Of a DNA stretch of 64,000 nt, positions 34,413 through 43,469 are shown in pieces. The first letter of the stretch is position 1. Each line of letters begins with the position of its first letter. This stretch comes from Acinetobacter sp. UBA801 (lineage in GTDB: Bacteria > Pseudomonadota > Gammaproteobacteria > Pseudomonadales > Moraxellaceae). The notes beneath the pieces are model-generated. The model had not been told where the DNA came from and did no database searches. It worked only from the letters and a program-made list of their open reading frames with translations. The DNA lies in the NCBI GenBank assembly GCA_002296655.1, contig DBIN01000026.1, positions 28,659-92,658 of the forward strand. Direction: 5' to 3'. A program made the position numbers and the translations under genes.

Positions 34413-36506
34413 TTACGCTTGTTCAATGTCTTTCATCGTTAATTTGATACGACCACGGTTGTCTACGTCAGCAACCTGTACTTTCACTTCCTGGCCTTCT
34501 TTCAACACGTCTGCAACGTTGGCAATACGCTCATTTGAAATTTGAGAAATGTGAAGTAAACCGTCAGTACCTGGCAGGATGTTTACAAACGCACCGAATT
34601 CCACAATACGGATCACTTTACCTGTGTAAATTGTACCTGGCTCGATTTCAGCAGTTAACGCCTGAATTTTTGCAACAGCAGCTTGCGCAGCAGCTTTGGT
34701 TTCACCAAATACGCGCACTGTACCGTTATCTTCAATATCAATTGCCGCTTTGGTTTCTTCAGTAATTTGACGGATGGTTGCACCACCTTTACCAATCACG
34801 TCACGAATCTTGTCTGGGTTGATGTTGATGACTTGGAAAGTTGGCGCATGCATTGAAATTTCTGGACGCGCACGCGAAATCACTTGGTTCATTGCATTTA
34901 AGATATGCATACGACCTGCATAAGCTTGGTTTAATGCAACTTCCATGATTTCTTCAGTGATGCCTTCGATCTTAATGTCCATTTGCAGTGCAGTAATACC
35001 GTTAGCAGAACCTGCAACTTTAAAGTCCATGTCGCCAAGGTGGTCTTCATCACCCAAAATGTCAGAAAGCACAGCGAAACGCTCACCTTCTTTCACTAAG
35101 CCCATTGCGATACCCGCAACTGGTGCTTTCAATGGAACCCCTGCATCCATAAGTGATAACGATGCACCACAAACAGACGCCATAGAAGATGAACCGTTTG
35201 ATTCAGTGATGTCCGATACGATACGAATCACATACGGGAAGCGATCTGCCGCAGGAAGAACTGCCTGCACACCACGACGTGCCAAACGACCATGACCAAT
35301 TTCACGACGTTTAGGGCCAGATTCACGACCTGTTTCACCCACAGAGTATGCAGGGAAGTTGTAGTGCAACATGAAATTGTCTGTTTTAGTACCCGATAAA
35401 GTATCGACCATTAAGGCATCACGTGTATTACCTAAAGTAGTGGTAACTAACGCTTGAGTTTCACCACGGGTAAACAATGCAGAACCGTGTGCACGCTCTA
35501 ACACGCCAACTTGTACGTCGATTGCACGAACAGTTTTAGTATCACGACCATCAATACGTGGTTTACCAGACAAGATATTGTCACGAACTGTACGGTATTT
35601 AAGGTCTTCAAATAATTCGTTAACTTCGTCAGCAATACCTGTTTCGTCATTTTCAGGAACGAATTGCGCAATTGCTTCAGCATGAAGAGCATCAAGTGCT
35701 GCATAACGGTCTTGCTTGATGGCAATGGTGTAGGCTTCAGAAATTTTTGCTTCAAACGCTTCTTTTAATTTTGCACGAAGGTCTTCATTTTTCTCTGGAG
35801 CAGTCCAAGTTGACTCTGTTGCACCCGCTGCTGCTGCGAATTCTTTGATTGCTTGAATTGCAATTTGCATTTCATCGTGACCAAAAAGAACTGCACCCAA
35901 CATTTGGTCTTCAGAGAGTTCTTTCGCTTCTGATTCAACCATCAATACAGCAGCTTCAGTACCTGCAACAACAAGATCAAGATCAGATTGAGCAAGTTGT
36001 TCGTGACTTGGGTTAAGAACGTATTCACCGTTGATTAAACCCACACGCGCCGCACCAATTGGGCCACGGAACGGTGTACCTGAAATCGCAAGTGCCGCAG
36101 ACGTACCTAACATTGCAGCAATGTCAGCTTCCATCGTTTTGTCAGAAGATACAACTGATGCAGTGACTTGAATTTCGTTGTAGTAACCTTCTGGGAATAA
36201 CGGACGAATTGGACGGTCAATTAAACGTGAAATTAAAGTTTCTGCTTCTGAAGCACGGCCTTCACGCTTACCATAACCGCCAGGGATACGACCTGCAGCA
36301 TATTGTTTTTCTTGATAGTTAACAGTCAGTGGAAAAAAGTCTTGACCTGCTTTAGCAGTTGGTTGAGCAACAACAGCAACTAATACAGTTACGCCGCCCA
36401 TGGTAATCATCACTGAGTTGGCTTGACGCGCTACACGACCAGTTTCCAGTACAACTTGGTGCTGACCAAATTGGAATTCTTTACGAATAATATTAAACAT
36501 CGACAT
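34413..36506 (-). CDS. pnp: polyribonucleotide nucleotidyltransferase (PNPase)
   Basis: Degrades RNA 3' to 5' by phosphorolysis and is part of the RNA degradosome in some bacteria. The 697-residue chain has two RNase PH domains (first starting [20 protein letters not shown], second [31 protein letters not shown]). A KH domain ([32 protein letters not shown]) and a C-terminal S1 domain ([30 protein letters not shown]) follow. AGGA lies upstream of the first of two nearby ATGs. It follows rpsO, as in most proteobacteria. Confidence 0.98.
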   Translation of the reverse strand: MSMFNIIRKEFQFGQHQVVLETGRVARQANSVMITMGGVTVLVAVVAQPTAKAGQDFFPLTVNYQEKQYAAGRIPGGYGKREGRASEAETLISRLIDRPIRPLFPEGYYNEIQVTASVVSSDKTMEADIAAMLGTSAALAISGTPFRGPIGAARVGLINGEYVLNPSHEQLAQSDLDLVVAGTEAAVLMVESEAKELSEDQMLGAVLFGHDEMQIAIQAIKEFAAAAGATESTWTAPEKNEDLRAKLKEAFEAKISEAYTIAIKQDRYAALDALHAEAIAQFVPENDETGIADEVNELFEDLKYRTVRDNILSGKPRIDGRDTKTVRAIDVQVGVLERAHGSALFTRGETQALVTTTLGNTRDALMVDTLSGTKTDNFMLHYNFPAYSVGETGRESGPKRREIGHGRLARRGVQAVLPAADRFPYVIRIVSDITESNGSSSMASVCGASLSLMDAGVPLKAPVAGIAMGLVKEGERFAVLSDILGDEDHLGDMDFKVAGSANGITALQMDIKIEGITEEIMEVALNQAYAGRMHILNAMNQVISRARPEISMHAPTFQVININPDKIRDVIGKGGATIRQITEETKAAIDIEDNGTVRVFGETKAAAQAAVAKIQALTAEIEPGTIYTGKVIRIVEFGAFVNILPGTDGLLHISQISNERIANVADVLKEGQEVKVQVADVDNRGRIKLTMKDIEQA

Positions 36507-36647
36507 GTTTTATTTTTTCCTAGTTCTTGTGAACAATTATTCTCGTGGAGACCCCTAAGGTTTGGCATTCACAACACAATTGTTTAGGTAAATGACAAAG
36601 CTTAGAAGCCGACCTCACTCGAATGAAACACGAATTTTAAACACAAA

Positions 36648-36672
36648 GAAGGAGCGAATCATTCGCCCCTTC
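36648..36672 (-). promoter_or_regulatory. hairpin in the rpsO-pnp intergenic region (possible RNase III site)
   Basis: GAAGGGGCGAAT and ATTCGCTCCTTC pair nearly perfectly on the minus strand. In E. coli a hairpin in this gap is cut by RNase III and lets PNPase repress its own mRNA; the same role here is inferred from position only. Confidence 0.5.
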
Positions 36673-36761
36673 CACTGATCTAGCCAAGGCTAGATATACT
36701 TTAGTTTTCAGTAATACAGCATTCAACATGCAATAGTCCGAAAATAAAAGCTTAAATCGAA

Positions 36762-37031
36762 TTAACGACGTAAACCTAAAGCAGCAATCAATGCGCTGTA
36801 ACGAGTCACATCTTTGCCTTTAAGGTAGTCAAGTAACTTACGACGTTGGTTAACCATACGGATTAGACCGCGACGGCTATGGTGGTCGTGTTTGTGCTCT
36901 TTGAAGTGACCTTGTAAGTCATTGATTTGAGCAGTTAAAAGCGCTACTTGAACTTCTGGTGAACCAGTGTCATTTTCAGCACGAGCAAATTTAGCAATGA
37001 TCTCTGCGCGATCTGCGTTTGTTAAAGCCAT
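36762..37031 (-). CDS. rpsO: 30S ribosomal protein S15
   Basis: The 89-residue protein matches S15 in full: [19 protein letters not shown], then [20 protein letters not shown], then [19 protein letters not shown] and [17 protein letters not shown], ending [13 protein letters not shown]. It binds the central domain of 16S rRNA early in 30S assembly. The start follows GGAG (TCTCGGAGAAATCG region). It is the first gene of the rpsO-pnp pair, 255 bases before pnp. Confidence 0.99.
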   Translation of the reverse strand: MALTNADRAEIIAKFARAENDTGSPEVQVALLTAQINDLQGHFKEHKHDHHSRRGLIRMVNQRRKLLDYLKGKDVTRYSALIAALGLRR

Positions 37032-37337
37032 TCGATTTCTCCGAGATGCTTAATAAAAAGATTTGATACCGATCAATTGATTGCTCAATTGACTGCCGTG
37101 CATCACTACAGCAAGGACATTATTTTAAGGCAAAAACGTGCCGATTGCAAAACAGAACGACAAACAAGCGCTTTTAATTTTGAGATATCCCAATCAAATA
37201 TGATTTATGCTAAGGGTATACACATCATGTTAGGTATAAAGTATCTAAGGCAAATAAGTATACAAATGTATATGATTGATAATATGTCATATTTTGCCAA
37301 CCACTTTTCGTCTACTGGAATATTTTGCCCTTAAAAT

Positions 37338-37369
37338 AAAACAGCCCGAGCAGAGCTCGGGCTGTTTTT
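37338..37369. terminator. strong bidirectional terminator
   Basis: ACAGCCCGAGC and GCTCGGGCTGT form a perfect 11-bp GC-rich stem around AGA, with an A-rich left flank and a TTTTT right flank. No recognised gene ends next to it on either strand. Confidence 0.92.
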
Positions 37370-37602
37370 GCGCTGTAGTTTCTTGTCTTATCATTCTTAT
37401 TGTTTTGTTTATTGTGATTATTTGCGCGTTTTCGCGTCTTCTTCTCTGAACATTCCTGTTCTTGGTTTCACGTCCTTGTGTGGTAGATTTTGCCATAATA
37501 CTAAAGTGAAAGAAGTCGTATTTCTCGTATCTATTTGTAAGCTTTTTCTTACAACAGCTAAGCATTGTCTGTATTTTACAAGCCAACAAAAACAATAGAC
37601 AT

Positions 37603-37641
37603 AAAAAAGCCCTGTAGTCTCTCCCAAAACTACAAGGCTTA
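37603..37641 (-). terminator. Rho-independent terminator on the minus strand
   Basis: On the minus strand AAGCCTTGTAGT and ACTACAGGGCTT pair with a single mismatch around a 10-base loop, followed by TTTTTTA. It lies about 210 bases past the recD stop, so it ends either the recCBD transcript or a separate small RNA. Confidence 0.85.
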
Positions 37642-37849
37642 GCGGCTGTAAGTTTCCTCTTTTCACTCACGTCCTGTTAGTTCGCTGTCTATCGACAATT
37701 ATCATTATTATTCTGCGATTATGCTCAAAATCCTTATTGAGCTTTTTGTGTGAAGTCATCTTCTCAAAAAGTTACTGAAATCTCTATGCGCAAATTTCTC
37801 GAATCAATGTAAGCTATTTCGTACAAAGTCACCTATTGCTTAGTTTATC

Positions 37850-39634
37850 TTAATAATCTAAAACATCATTAATTCTAGCTAACAAACCACTGCTACGACG
37901 GGTGCGAATAGTCAAAGCTTGCTGCAAAGCTTGCGCATCAACCAACAAACTCACCACCTTTTTAGCACGCGTAATAGCAGTGTAAATGAGCTCCTTGCTC
38001 AGCAAGTTTTTTGCCGTAGCATCTAGCACCACAGCTGTATGAGTAAATTCAGAACCTTGCGACTTATGAATGGTAAGTGCAAATGCAGTTTCAATATTCT
38101 TAGGCAGGCGAGTTGCAGGCACCCATTTGTTTAAGCTTGGAAAATACACTTCGAACTGGCGCAGATCATGCTGCGCTCGCATAAAACAAATGCCAATATC
38201 TCCATTCGACAATCCCAGTTGATAATCGTTATAGGTCATCATGACGGGGCGTCCTATATACCAGTCACCATGTTTTGTTTGTTTTAACTGTTGCAACAAG
38301 CGTTTTTCAATCTGCACATTCAGTTGTTGCAGACCTAAATAACCATGACGAATTGCGGTTAAAATACGGTAATCATCAAATACATTCACGACATCTGTAA
38401 CATACGCTTGAAATGCTGTACTCGATTGTTCCAAGCTCAAGGTAAGTGCTTTTAATACCGCTACATAAGCCTGATAACCATACATCAGCTGATCATAATA
38501 GCCATCCAAATCTGTTGCAGACATTGTGCTGTCTTGACTTGGTAGATATTGAAGCTGGACTTCATCGACCTGTATTTGTGCTAAATTGATTTTGCGCAAC
38601 TGGGTTGCAGCAACCACCTGTTTTTCAAACGCCGCCAAAACCTGTGCAGGGGAATGCTCTTGCTGAATGAACTTCGCCATTGCGCCAATTTTAGCCCCTT
38701 CGGCAAAACGGCGTGTAGTCACTAAATTGACACGGTTATTTGCCAAATCAGGCACTTGCTGTAAATCGGCCAATACCGTACCAACATCGACTGAGGCCAA
38801 TTGATTCGCATCACCCAACAGAATTAAACGCGCCTGCGCAGGAATAGCGGCCAATAACATCTGTGACAGACTTAAATCCAACATCGAAGCTTCATCGACC
38901 ACAATCACATCATAAGGTAGAGGCTGTTTAGCGTGAAAGCGTGGCTTGCCTGTATTTCCCAAGCCCAATAAACGATGCAACGTCACAGGTTGTAATTGAC
39001 GCAAGGCATCAACATTAAATGCTTGTAAAGCTTGACTATTTAAAGCATTTTGCAAGGCTTCCTGCATCCGCTGTGCCGCCTTGCCTGTCGGTGCCGCCAT
39101 CGCAATGCGAATATTGGGTAAAACTTGATTAAGTACCGCAATAATATGCGCCAAAGTATAGGTTTTTCCTGTACCTGGCCCGCCTGTAATAATGCTTAAA
39201 CTCTGAGTTGCCGCAGTCTGTAACGCTTTTTGCTGCTGTGGATCTTGCAATAAATTAAGCTGCTCGGTTTGTAATTCAAATGACAAAGGCGACTGCGCCT
39301 GAATACGTAAAATATCGCTGGCGACCTGATGTTCTAGTTTCCAGTAGCGATACAAATACAAACGCTGCCCATCAAATACAAATGGCGCAATTTGTGGATC
39401 AGTATTTAAAGCGCTACGCTGCAGGTTCATGTGCAAATGCTGCAATGCCGCTACTTGCTCTGCAGTTGCAGGAATACAGCTATCCCCTTGCTGGATGGCA
39501 TCGAGTACCTGTTGCATCAAAATTTGTGCTGAAGCATCAAAAGCGACATTGCTAAACGGTGGCTGACACAGGTAATCCATCCACGCTTGCATTGGCGTTT
39601 GCGCTGAATTTAAGTGAATATGCTTGTTTTCCAC
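37850..39634 (-). CDS. recD: exodeoxyribonuclease V subunit alpha (RecD)
   Basis: The 5'-3' SF1B helicase motor of RecBCD. Walker A is SIITGGPGTGKTYTLAHI; motif II VIVVDEASMLDLSL, LILLGDANQLASVDVG, VNLVTTRRFAEGAKI and the C-terminal TIHKSQGSEFTHTAVVLD and LIYTAITRAKKVVSLLV follow. A GTG at 39634 (residues MENKHIHLN) is chosen because GAGG lies eight bases upstream. An ATG at 39718 would add 28 residues and overlap recB. From the GTG the protein has 594 residues, similar to E. coli RecD (608). The gap from recB is 67 bases. Confidence 0.93.
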   Translation of the reverse strand: MENKHIHLNSAQTPMQAWMDYLCQPPFSNVAFDASAQILMQQVLDAIQQGDSCIPATAEQVAALQHLHMNLQRSALNTDPQIAPFVFDGQRLYLYRYWKLEHQVASDILRIQAQSPLSFELQTEQLNLLQDPQQQKALQTAATQSLSIITGGPGTGKTYTLAHIIAVLNQVLPNIRIAMAAPTGKAAQRMQEALQNALNSQALQAFNVDALRQLQPVTLHRLLGLGNTGKPRFHAKQPLPYDVIVVDEASMLDLSLSQMLLAAIPAQARLILLGDANQLASVDVGTVLADLQQVPDLANNRVNLVTTRRFAEGAKIGAMAKFIQQEHSPAQVLAAFEKQVVAATQLRKINLAQIQVDEVQLQYLPSQDSTMSATDLDGYYDQLMYGYQAYVAVLKALTLSLEQSSTAFQAYVTDVVNVFDDYRILTAIRHGYLGLQQLNVQIEKRLLQQLKQTKHGDWYIGRPVMMTYNDYQLGLSNGDIGICFMRAQHDLRQFEVYFPSLNKWVPATRLPKNIETAFALTIHKSQGSEFTHTAVVLDATAKNLLSKELIYTAITRAKKVVSLLVDAQALQQALTIRTRRSSGLLARINDVLDY

Positions 39635-39659
39635 ACAGTTATCCTCAAAGTTATCCACA
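39627..39659 (-). promoter_or_regulatory. three DnaA-box-like sites at the recD start
   Basis: TTTTCCACA (39627), TTATCCTCA (39639) and TTATCCACA (39651, exact consensus) are spaced 12 bases apart, directly around the recD ribosome binding site. The same word order (GGATAACTTTGAGG, then GTGGAAAAC, on the minus strand) is found in the intergenic cluster at 32842-32871. A DnaA role is inferred from consensus only. Confidence 0.4.
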
Positions 39660-39701
39660 GGATAAGCAATTGTTTTATTAAGTCGATAAGCTGACTTAGC
39701 C

Positions 39702-42700
39702 TTATTTTTTAAGTTCAAAATAACCCAATATCTGATCTAATTGCAGAATAAATTCCGCATCTGGCTGCCAGTAACAAACCCCTTGCCCTGCTTGCCCCTG
39801 CATACCACGCAAATACAAATAGCTGGCTCCACCCAAATGTTGCCGAATATCATAATTTTGCAAACGACTGCCTAAATAACGGTGCAATGCCACCAAGTAC
39901 AAGGCCGCTTGTAACCAATAACTCGATTGGGTCATATTGCGTTCAAGATTGGTTTTTTCATAATCGCGCTGATCGGCACCCAAATAATTACTCTTATAGT
40001 CAGCAATGTGATAACGCTGACCATCAAAATAAACCAAGTCGATTGAACCTGTCAGATAACGAGCAGTAGCGGCTTCATTTAAATCTTGAATAGGACGACC
40101 CACATCTTCAAACAATTGCTGAATCGCTTGAATAAATAAACGCTGATCTGCCAACGCCAAATAGAATGGAAACTCTGATAAATAATGTGCAGTAGATAAG
40201 GCTGAAAGCTGGAAAGTATCGTGCAAAGGAGTATTCAACACGTCCAACAGCCACTCGGTCATGTGCGCAAAAATATCTGCTTCCTGCACAGTCGCGCTGC
40301 CTTTGGCAGTGTCGAGTTTTGCCATCAAGTCTGCCAATAACACATCGGAATTAAACTCTTTGTCGTTATGAAAACGGCGTTTAACTTCTTCTAAAATATT
40401 GTCATGACTGGCTTGAAAGTCGATATATTCGAAGAGTTTATGTAAAAAACTCCCCGCTTGAGTACCCCGCTGAAAATTAGCTTTGATCCATGCAATCGGT
40501 TGAGCCACATGTACAACTTCCTGTTCCACGTCAACAGATTCCTGATTGATTTCATCGGCAGCGGCAGCCTGCTCCTCGCTTGACAATGCCAAAGTATCGC
40601 TACGCATAGCGGCAGGCAAATGTTGTGCCAAGCCACTAAAACTGGTTTTGGTCCGTGGATAAAAGCGACGCTGCGGAAAATCTGCGGCTTCAATCTTAAT
40701 TTCTTGCACTTGTTCGAGCTGTAATGCTACCGCCAATTGCGGCAGAGGCGCTTCATCACAACTCCACGCTGCAGCAATTTCTGCTGAACTTGGCGCTTTT
40801 AAACGCCAAACATTTAAACCAGCGGATTTGGGTGCCGCCTCTTTTTTACCTTCTTTCGCTGGTGCAGGCTGTTTCAGCATTGCATAGACCCGATAGCTGG
40901 CACGTGTCAATGCCACATACCAAAGCCGATTCAACTCTGCCAAACGGCGCTCACTGTGCTGCTGCGTTGCTGTGGCATCGATGTTTTTATGTTTAATGGC
41001 TAGGATGCGTTGCTCAATGCCTTGCGCTTCCTGCGTTGCAAACACCAAAGCAGACTTGTCAGATTTGGGCTGCTGATCTGCCGACATCAAAAACACGACT
41101 TTAAATTCTAAGCCTTTGGACTGGTGAATGGTCATCAGTTTCACGCCTGCCGCATTGGAAAGCTTTCGCTCAATTTCCCAGTCGCGTTTGGCAGGAGATT
41201 CAACTTGCTGTAAATACCAGTAATACAGCATATAAGCCCCTTGATGGCGTTCACTTTGACGACTCAGTAATTCGGTTAAATGGCGTAAATTCACCACATG
41301 CCGTTCATTGTCAAAACTGCGTTTTGCCACCAGGTTTTCCCAAACTTTAAATAAGTTCAGACAGTAATTCCATGCGGTTAAAAAGCCTTTATTGACCCAC
41401 ATTTCACGAATACAATCGAAGTCATAAATAAACTGACCCAAACCTTGTTGCTCAAGTTCAATCAACTGTTGCAGGTTATAGCCCAACAAACGTGTCAGCA
41501 AGGCACGCTTTACCTTGGCTTCATCATAAGGATGTAAAATTGCAGTTAAAATTGCCGCCACATCTTTGGCTAAAAAGCCTGTAAAAACACTGCGCTGACT
41601 ACTTCTATTGACCTGAATTCCAATTCGTTCAAGCTCGTATTGGGCTTGATCAAGCTTTTGATGACTGGTCGATAAAATGGCAATATCATCAGCTTGCAAA
41701 GCCACTTTGCCTGCAGCATGATCAAAATATAAATCACCTGCAATACCTTGATTTAATAACGCGCGAATTTTCCATGCAATTTGAATGGATTCATCCTGAT
41801 CATGTTCCACCGTCACCCAACGCAGCGGTGCAGGATTGACCTGTTGCCGATCCATTAAAGCTGGATGAGGACGTGAACCTGCAATCACTGGTTCATAAGT
41901 CACCTTCTCACCAAAAGCGGGTTGGCGTTGAAATAGCTCATCCACCACACAGACCAACTCTTTCACTGAACGATGATTTTGTCTGAGTGAGTAAATGCGA
42001 CCTTGTTTTTTCAGCACGTCATCACGGGCATTGTTATAGGTCAGCATATCGCCACCGCGAAAACCATAAATCGCCTGCTTAGGATCGCCCACCATAATCA
42101 TACAACCGCGCATATACCACTTTGGATTACGCCAAATTTGCGCCAGCATGTCGTCTTGATCTTGGTTGGTGTCCTGAAACTCATCCACCAAAATCAGTGG
42201 ATAACGGGTATGCACAAACTGCGCAAAACGCTGCCCGCGTTCTCCCTGCAAAGCTTCGGCTAAGCTGCGTATTTGTTGGGAAAAAGTGGTTTCCCCTTTT
42301 TGCTGTAAAAGTTGTGGTAAACGCTGTTTGACGTGTTGTACCAAATAGAATTTTAAATTGGTATCCACCAATTCAATTTGACGCTCAAAATTAAGTTTGG
42401 CATCCACCACTGCTTTAATTTTTCGGATTACAGGATGATCAAAAAAAGCATCTTGCACCTCTTGCGTACATGGTGCTTTCGCTTTGTTAAAAATTGATTT
42501 TCTGAGCTTACCGTCTTGGTTCAAATATAGTGCAAAGACCGCATTAAATAATGCAGCAAGATGTGAATTAAAATAATGTTCTAAAGGATTATGCTTAATT
42601 TTTTCAATCAGTTTTGGCAAAGTCACTGTAAATAGTGGCTGCAACCCCTTCTTGTCACTCCCCGCGACATAATGGGAAAAATTAAAGCTATATTCACCAT

Positions 42701-43469
42701 CATAATATTCTTTTAATTCTTCAATTTGCGTGATGGTGATACTGGTTAAATTCTGCAACGCCTCTGCTAAATCTTGTACCTCCAATTGTGCCTGATCTAT
42801 GCCCTGAATCTCTGCCGATGCAAAATTCAAACTGGTATTGACCAGATCCTGGTAGTCGGTTGCCGATTTCAACCGCCCACATAACAGCATATAGTCCACA
42901 ACGTGCTGAGGCTGTGACTGAATCCATTCTCGCAGCACATCATGTAGCAATTGTTCGCTATAGACCGATGCTTGGTCGGTAATATTGGCGCGCTCAATTT
43001 TGCCGCTTTCAAAGGAAAATTCACGCAATAATTTTTGGCTAAAGCTATCCAACGTTCCTACAAATAATTCATCGAGTTGTGCAATCACCAACTTCAAACG
43101 TGAACTGGCATAGTCCAGTTTTAAGCGATACTCCTGCAGAACATGTTTGAGTAAAGGATCTTGTAGTTGTGCAATTTTCTCTGCAAGGGCGCGCTGATCT
43201 AAAGACTGGTTTAAACACTGGTCGATATATTGTTGGGTTTCAAGTAAACGTGCACGAATACGACTTTTGAGCTCGGCTGCTGCGGCACGGGTAAATGTGG
43301 TCGCAATCACCTGATTAGGCAAATAATCTTTCAGGAAAATTCGCACCATCAAACTCGATAAAGTATAGGTTTTACCCGTACCTGCCGATGCTTCAATCCA
43401 ATGTAAGCCTTTAAATTGCATCTCTTGAATTGGGTCATAACAAATTGGGAATGGGCAAGATGAGTTCAC
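39702..43469 (-). CDS. recB: exodeoxyribonuclease V subunit beta (RecB)
   Basis: The 3'-5' helicase and nuclease subunit of RecBCD. The 1255-residue protein has Walker A WIEASAGTGKTYTLSSLMVR at the N terminus, motif II LILVDEFQDTNQDQDDM, GDPKQAIYGFRGGDMLTY, and motif V/VI LMTIHQSKGLEFKVVFL with LWYVALTRASYRVY. The C-terminal RecB nuclease domain shows GSIDLVYFDGQRYHIADYKSN (catalytic Asp-Asp-Lys). It overlaps recC by four bases, indicating coupled translation. Confidence 0.97.
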   Translation of the reverse strand: MNSSCPFPICYDPIQEMQFKGLHWIEASAGTGKTYTLSSLMVRIFLKDYLPNQVIATTFTRAAAAELKSRIRARLLETQQYIDQCLNQSLDQRALAEKIAQLQDPLLKHVLQEYRLKLDYASSRLKLVIAQLDELFVGTLDSFSQKLLREFSFESGKIERANITDQASVYSEQLLHDVLREWIQSQPQHVVDYMLLCGRLKSATDYQDLVNTSLNFASAEIQGIDQAQLEVQDLAEALQNLTSITITQIEELKEYYDGEYSFNFSHYVAGSDKKGLQPLFTVTLPKLIEKIKHNPLEHYFNSHLAALFNAVFALYLNQDGKLRKSIFNKAKAPCTQEVQDAFFDHPVIRKIKAVVDAKLNFERQIELVDTNLKFYLVQHVKQRLPQLLQQKGETTFSQQIRSLAEALQGERGQRFAQFVHTRYPLILVDEFQDTNQDQDDMLAQIWRNPKWYMRGCMIMVGDPKQAIYGFRGGDMLTYNNARDDVLKKQGRIYSLRQNHRSVKELVCVVDELFQRQPAFGEKVTYEPVIAGSRPHPALMDRQQVNPAPLRWVTVEHDQDESIQIAWKIRALLNQGIAGDLYFDHAAGKVALQADDIAILSTSHQKLDQAQYELERIGIQVNRSSQRSVFTGFLAKDVAAILTAILHPYDEAKVKRALLTRLLGYNLQQLIELEQQGLGQFIYDFDCIREMWVNKGFLTAWNYCLNLFKVWENLVAKRSFDNERHVVNLRHLTELLSRQSERHQGAYMLYYWYLQQVESPAKRDWEIERKLSNAAGVKLMTIHQSKGLEFKVVFLMSADQQPKSDKSALVFATQEAQGIEQRILAIKHKNIDATATQQHSERRLAELNRLWYVALTRASYRVYAMLKQPAPAKEGKKEAAPKSAGLNVWRLKAPSSAEIAAAWSCDEAPLPQLAVALQLEQVQEIKIEAADFPQRRFYPRTKTSFSGLAQHLPAAMRSDTLALSSEEQAAAADEINQESVDVEQEVVHVAQPIAWIKANFQRGTQAGSFLHKLFEYIDFQASHDNILEEVKRRFHNDKEFNSDVLLADLMAKLDTAKGSATVQEADIFAHMTEWLLDVLNTPLHDTFQLSALSTAHYLSEFPFYLALADQRLFIQAIQQLFEDVGRPIQDLNEAATARYLTGSIDLVYFDGQRYHIADYKSNYLGADQRDYEKTNLERNMTQSSYWLQAALYLVALHRYLGSRLQNYDIRQHLGGASYLYLRGMQGQAGQGVCYWQPDAEFILQLDQILGYFELKK

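Larger units (their letters stand above)
37032..37849. other. 818-base gene-free stretch between rpsO and recD, with two strong terminators
   Basis: The region must hold the rpsO promoter and the end of the recCBD transcript. It contains a minus-strand terminator at 37603-37641 and a bidirectional one at 37338-37369. Open frames of up to 127 codons cross it, but they run through the terminator hairpins and look accidental. The roughly 230 bases between the two terminators, and the 200 bases before the first, could be small-RNA genes on the minus strand. Confidence 0.5.

Noticed and set aside
37077..37334. 85-codon plus-strand frame upstream of rpsO.
   Set aside because: No ribosome binding site; it overlaps the expected rpsO promoter region and shows no recognisable domain.
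37287..37670. 127-codon minus-strand frame between rpsO and recD.
   Set aside because: It runs through two strong terminator hairpins, lacks a ribosome binding site, and its composition does not look like protein.
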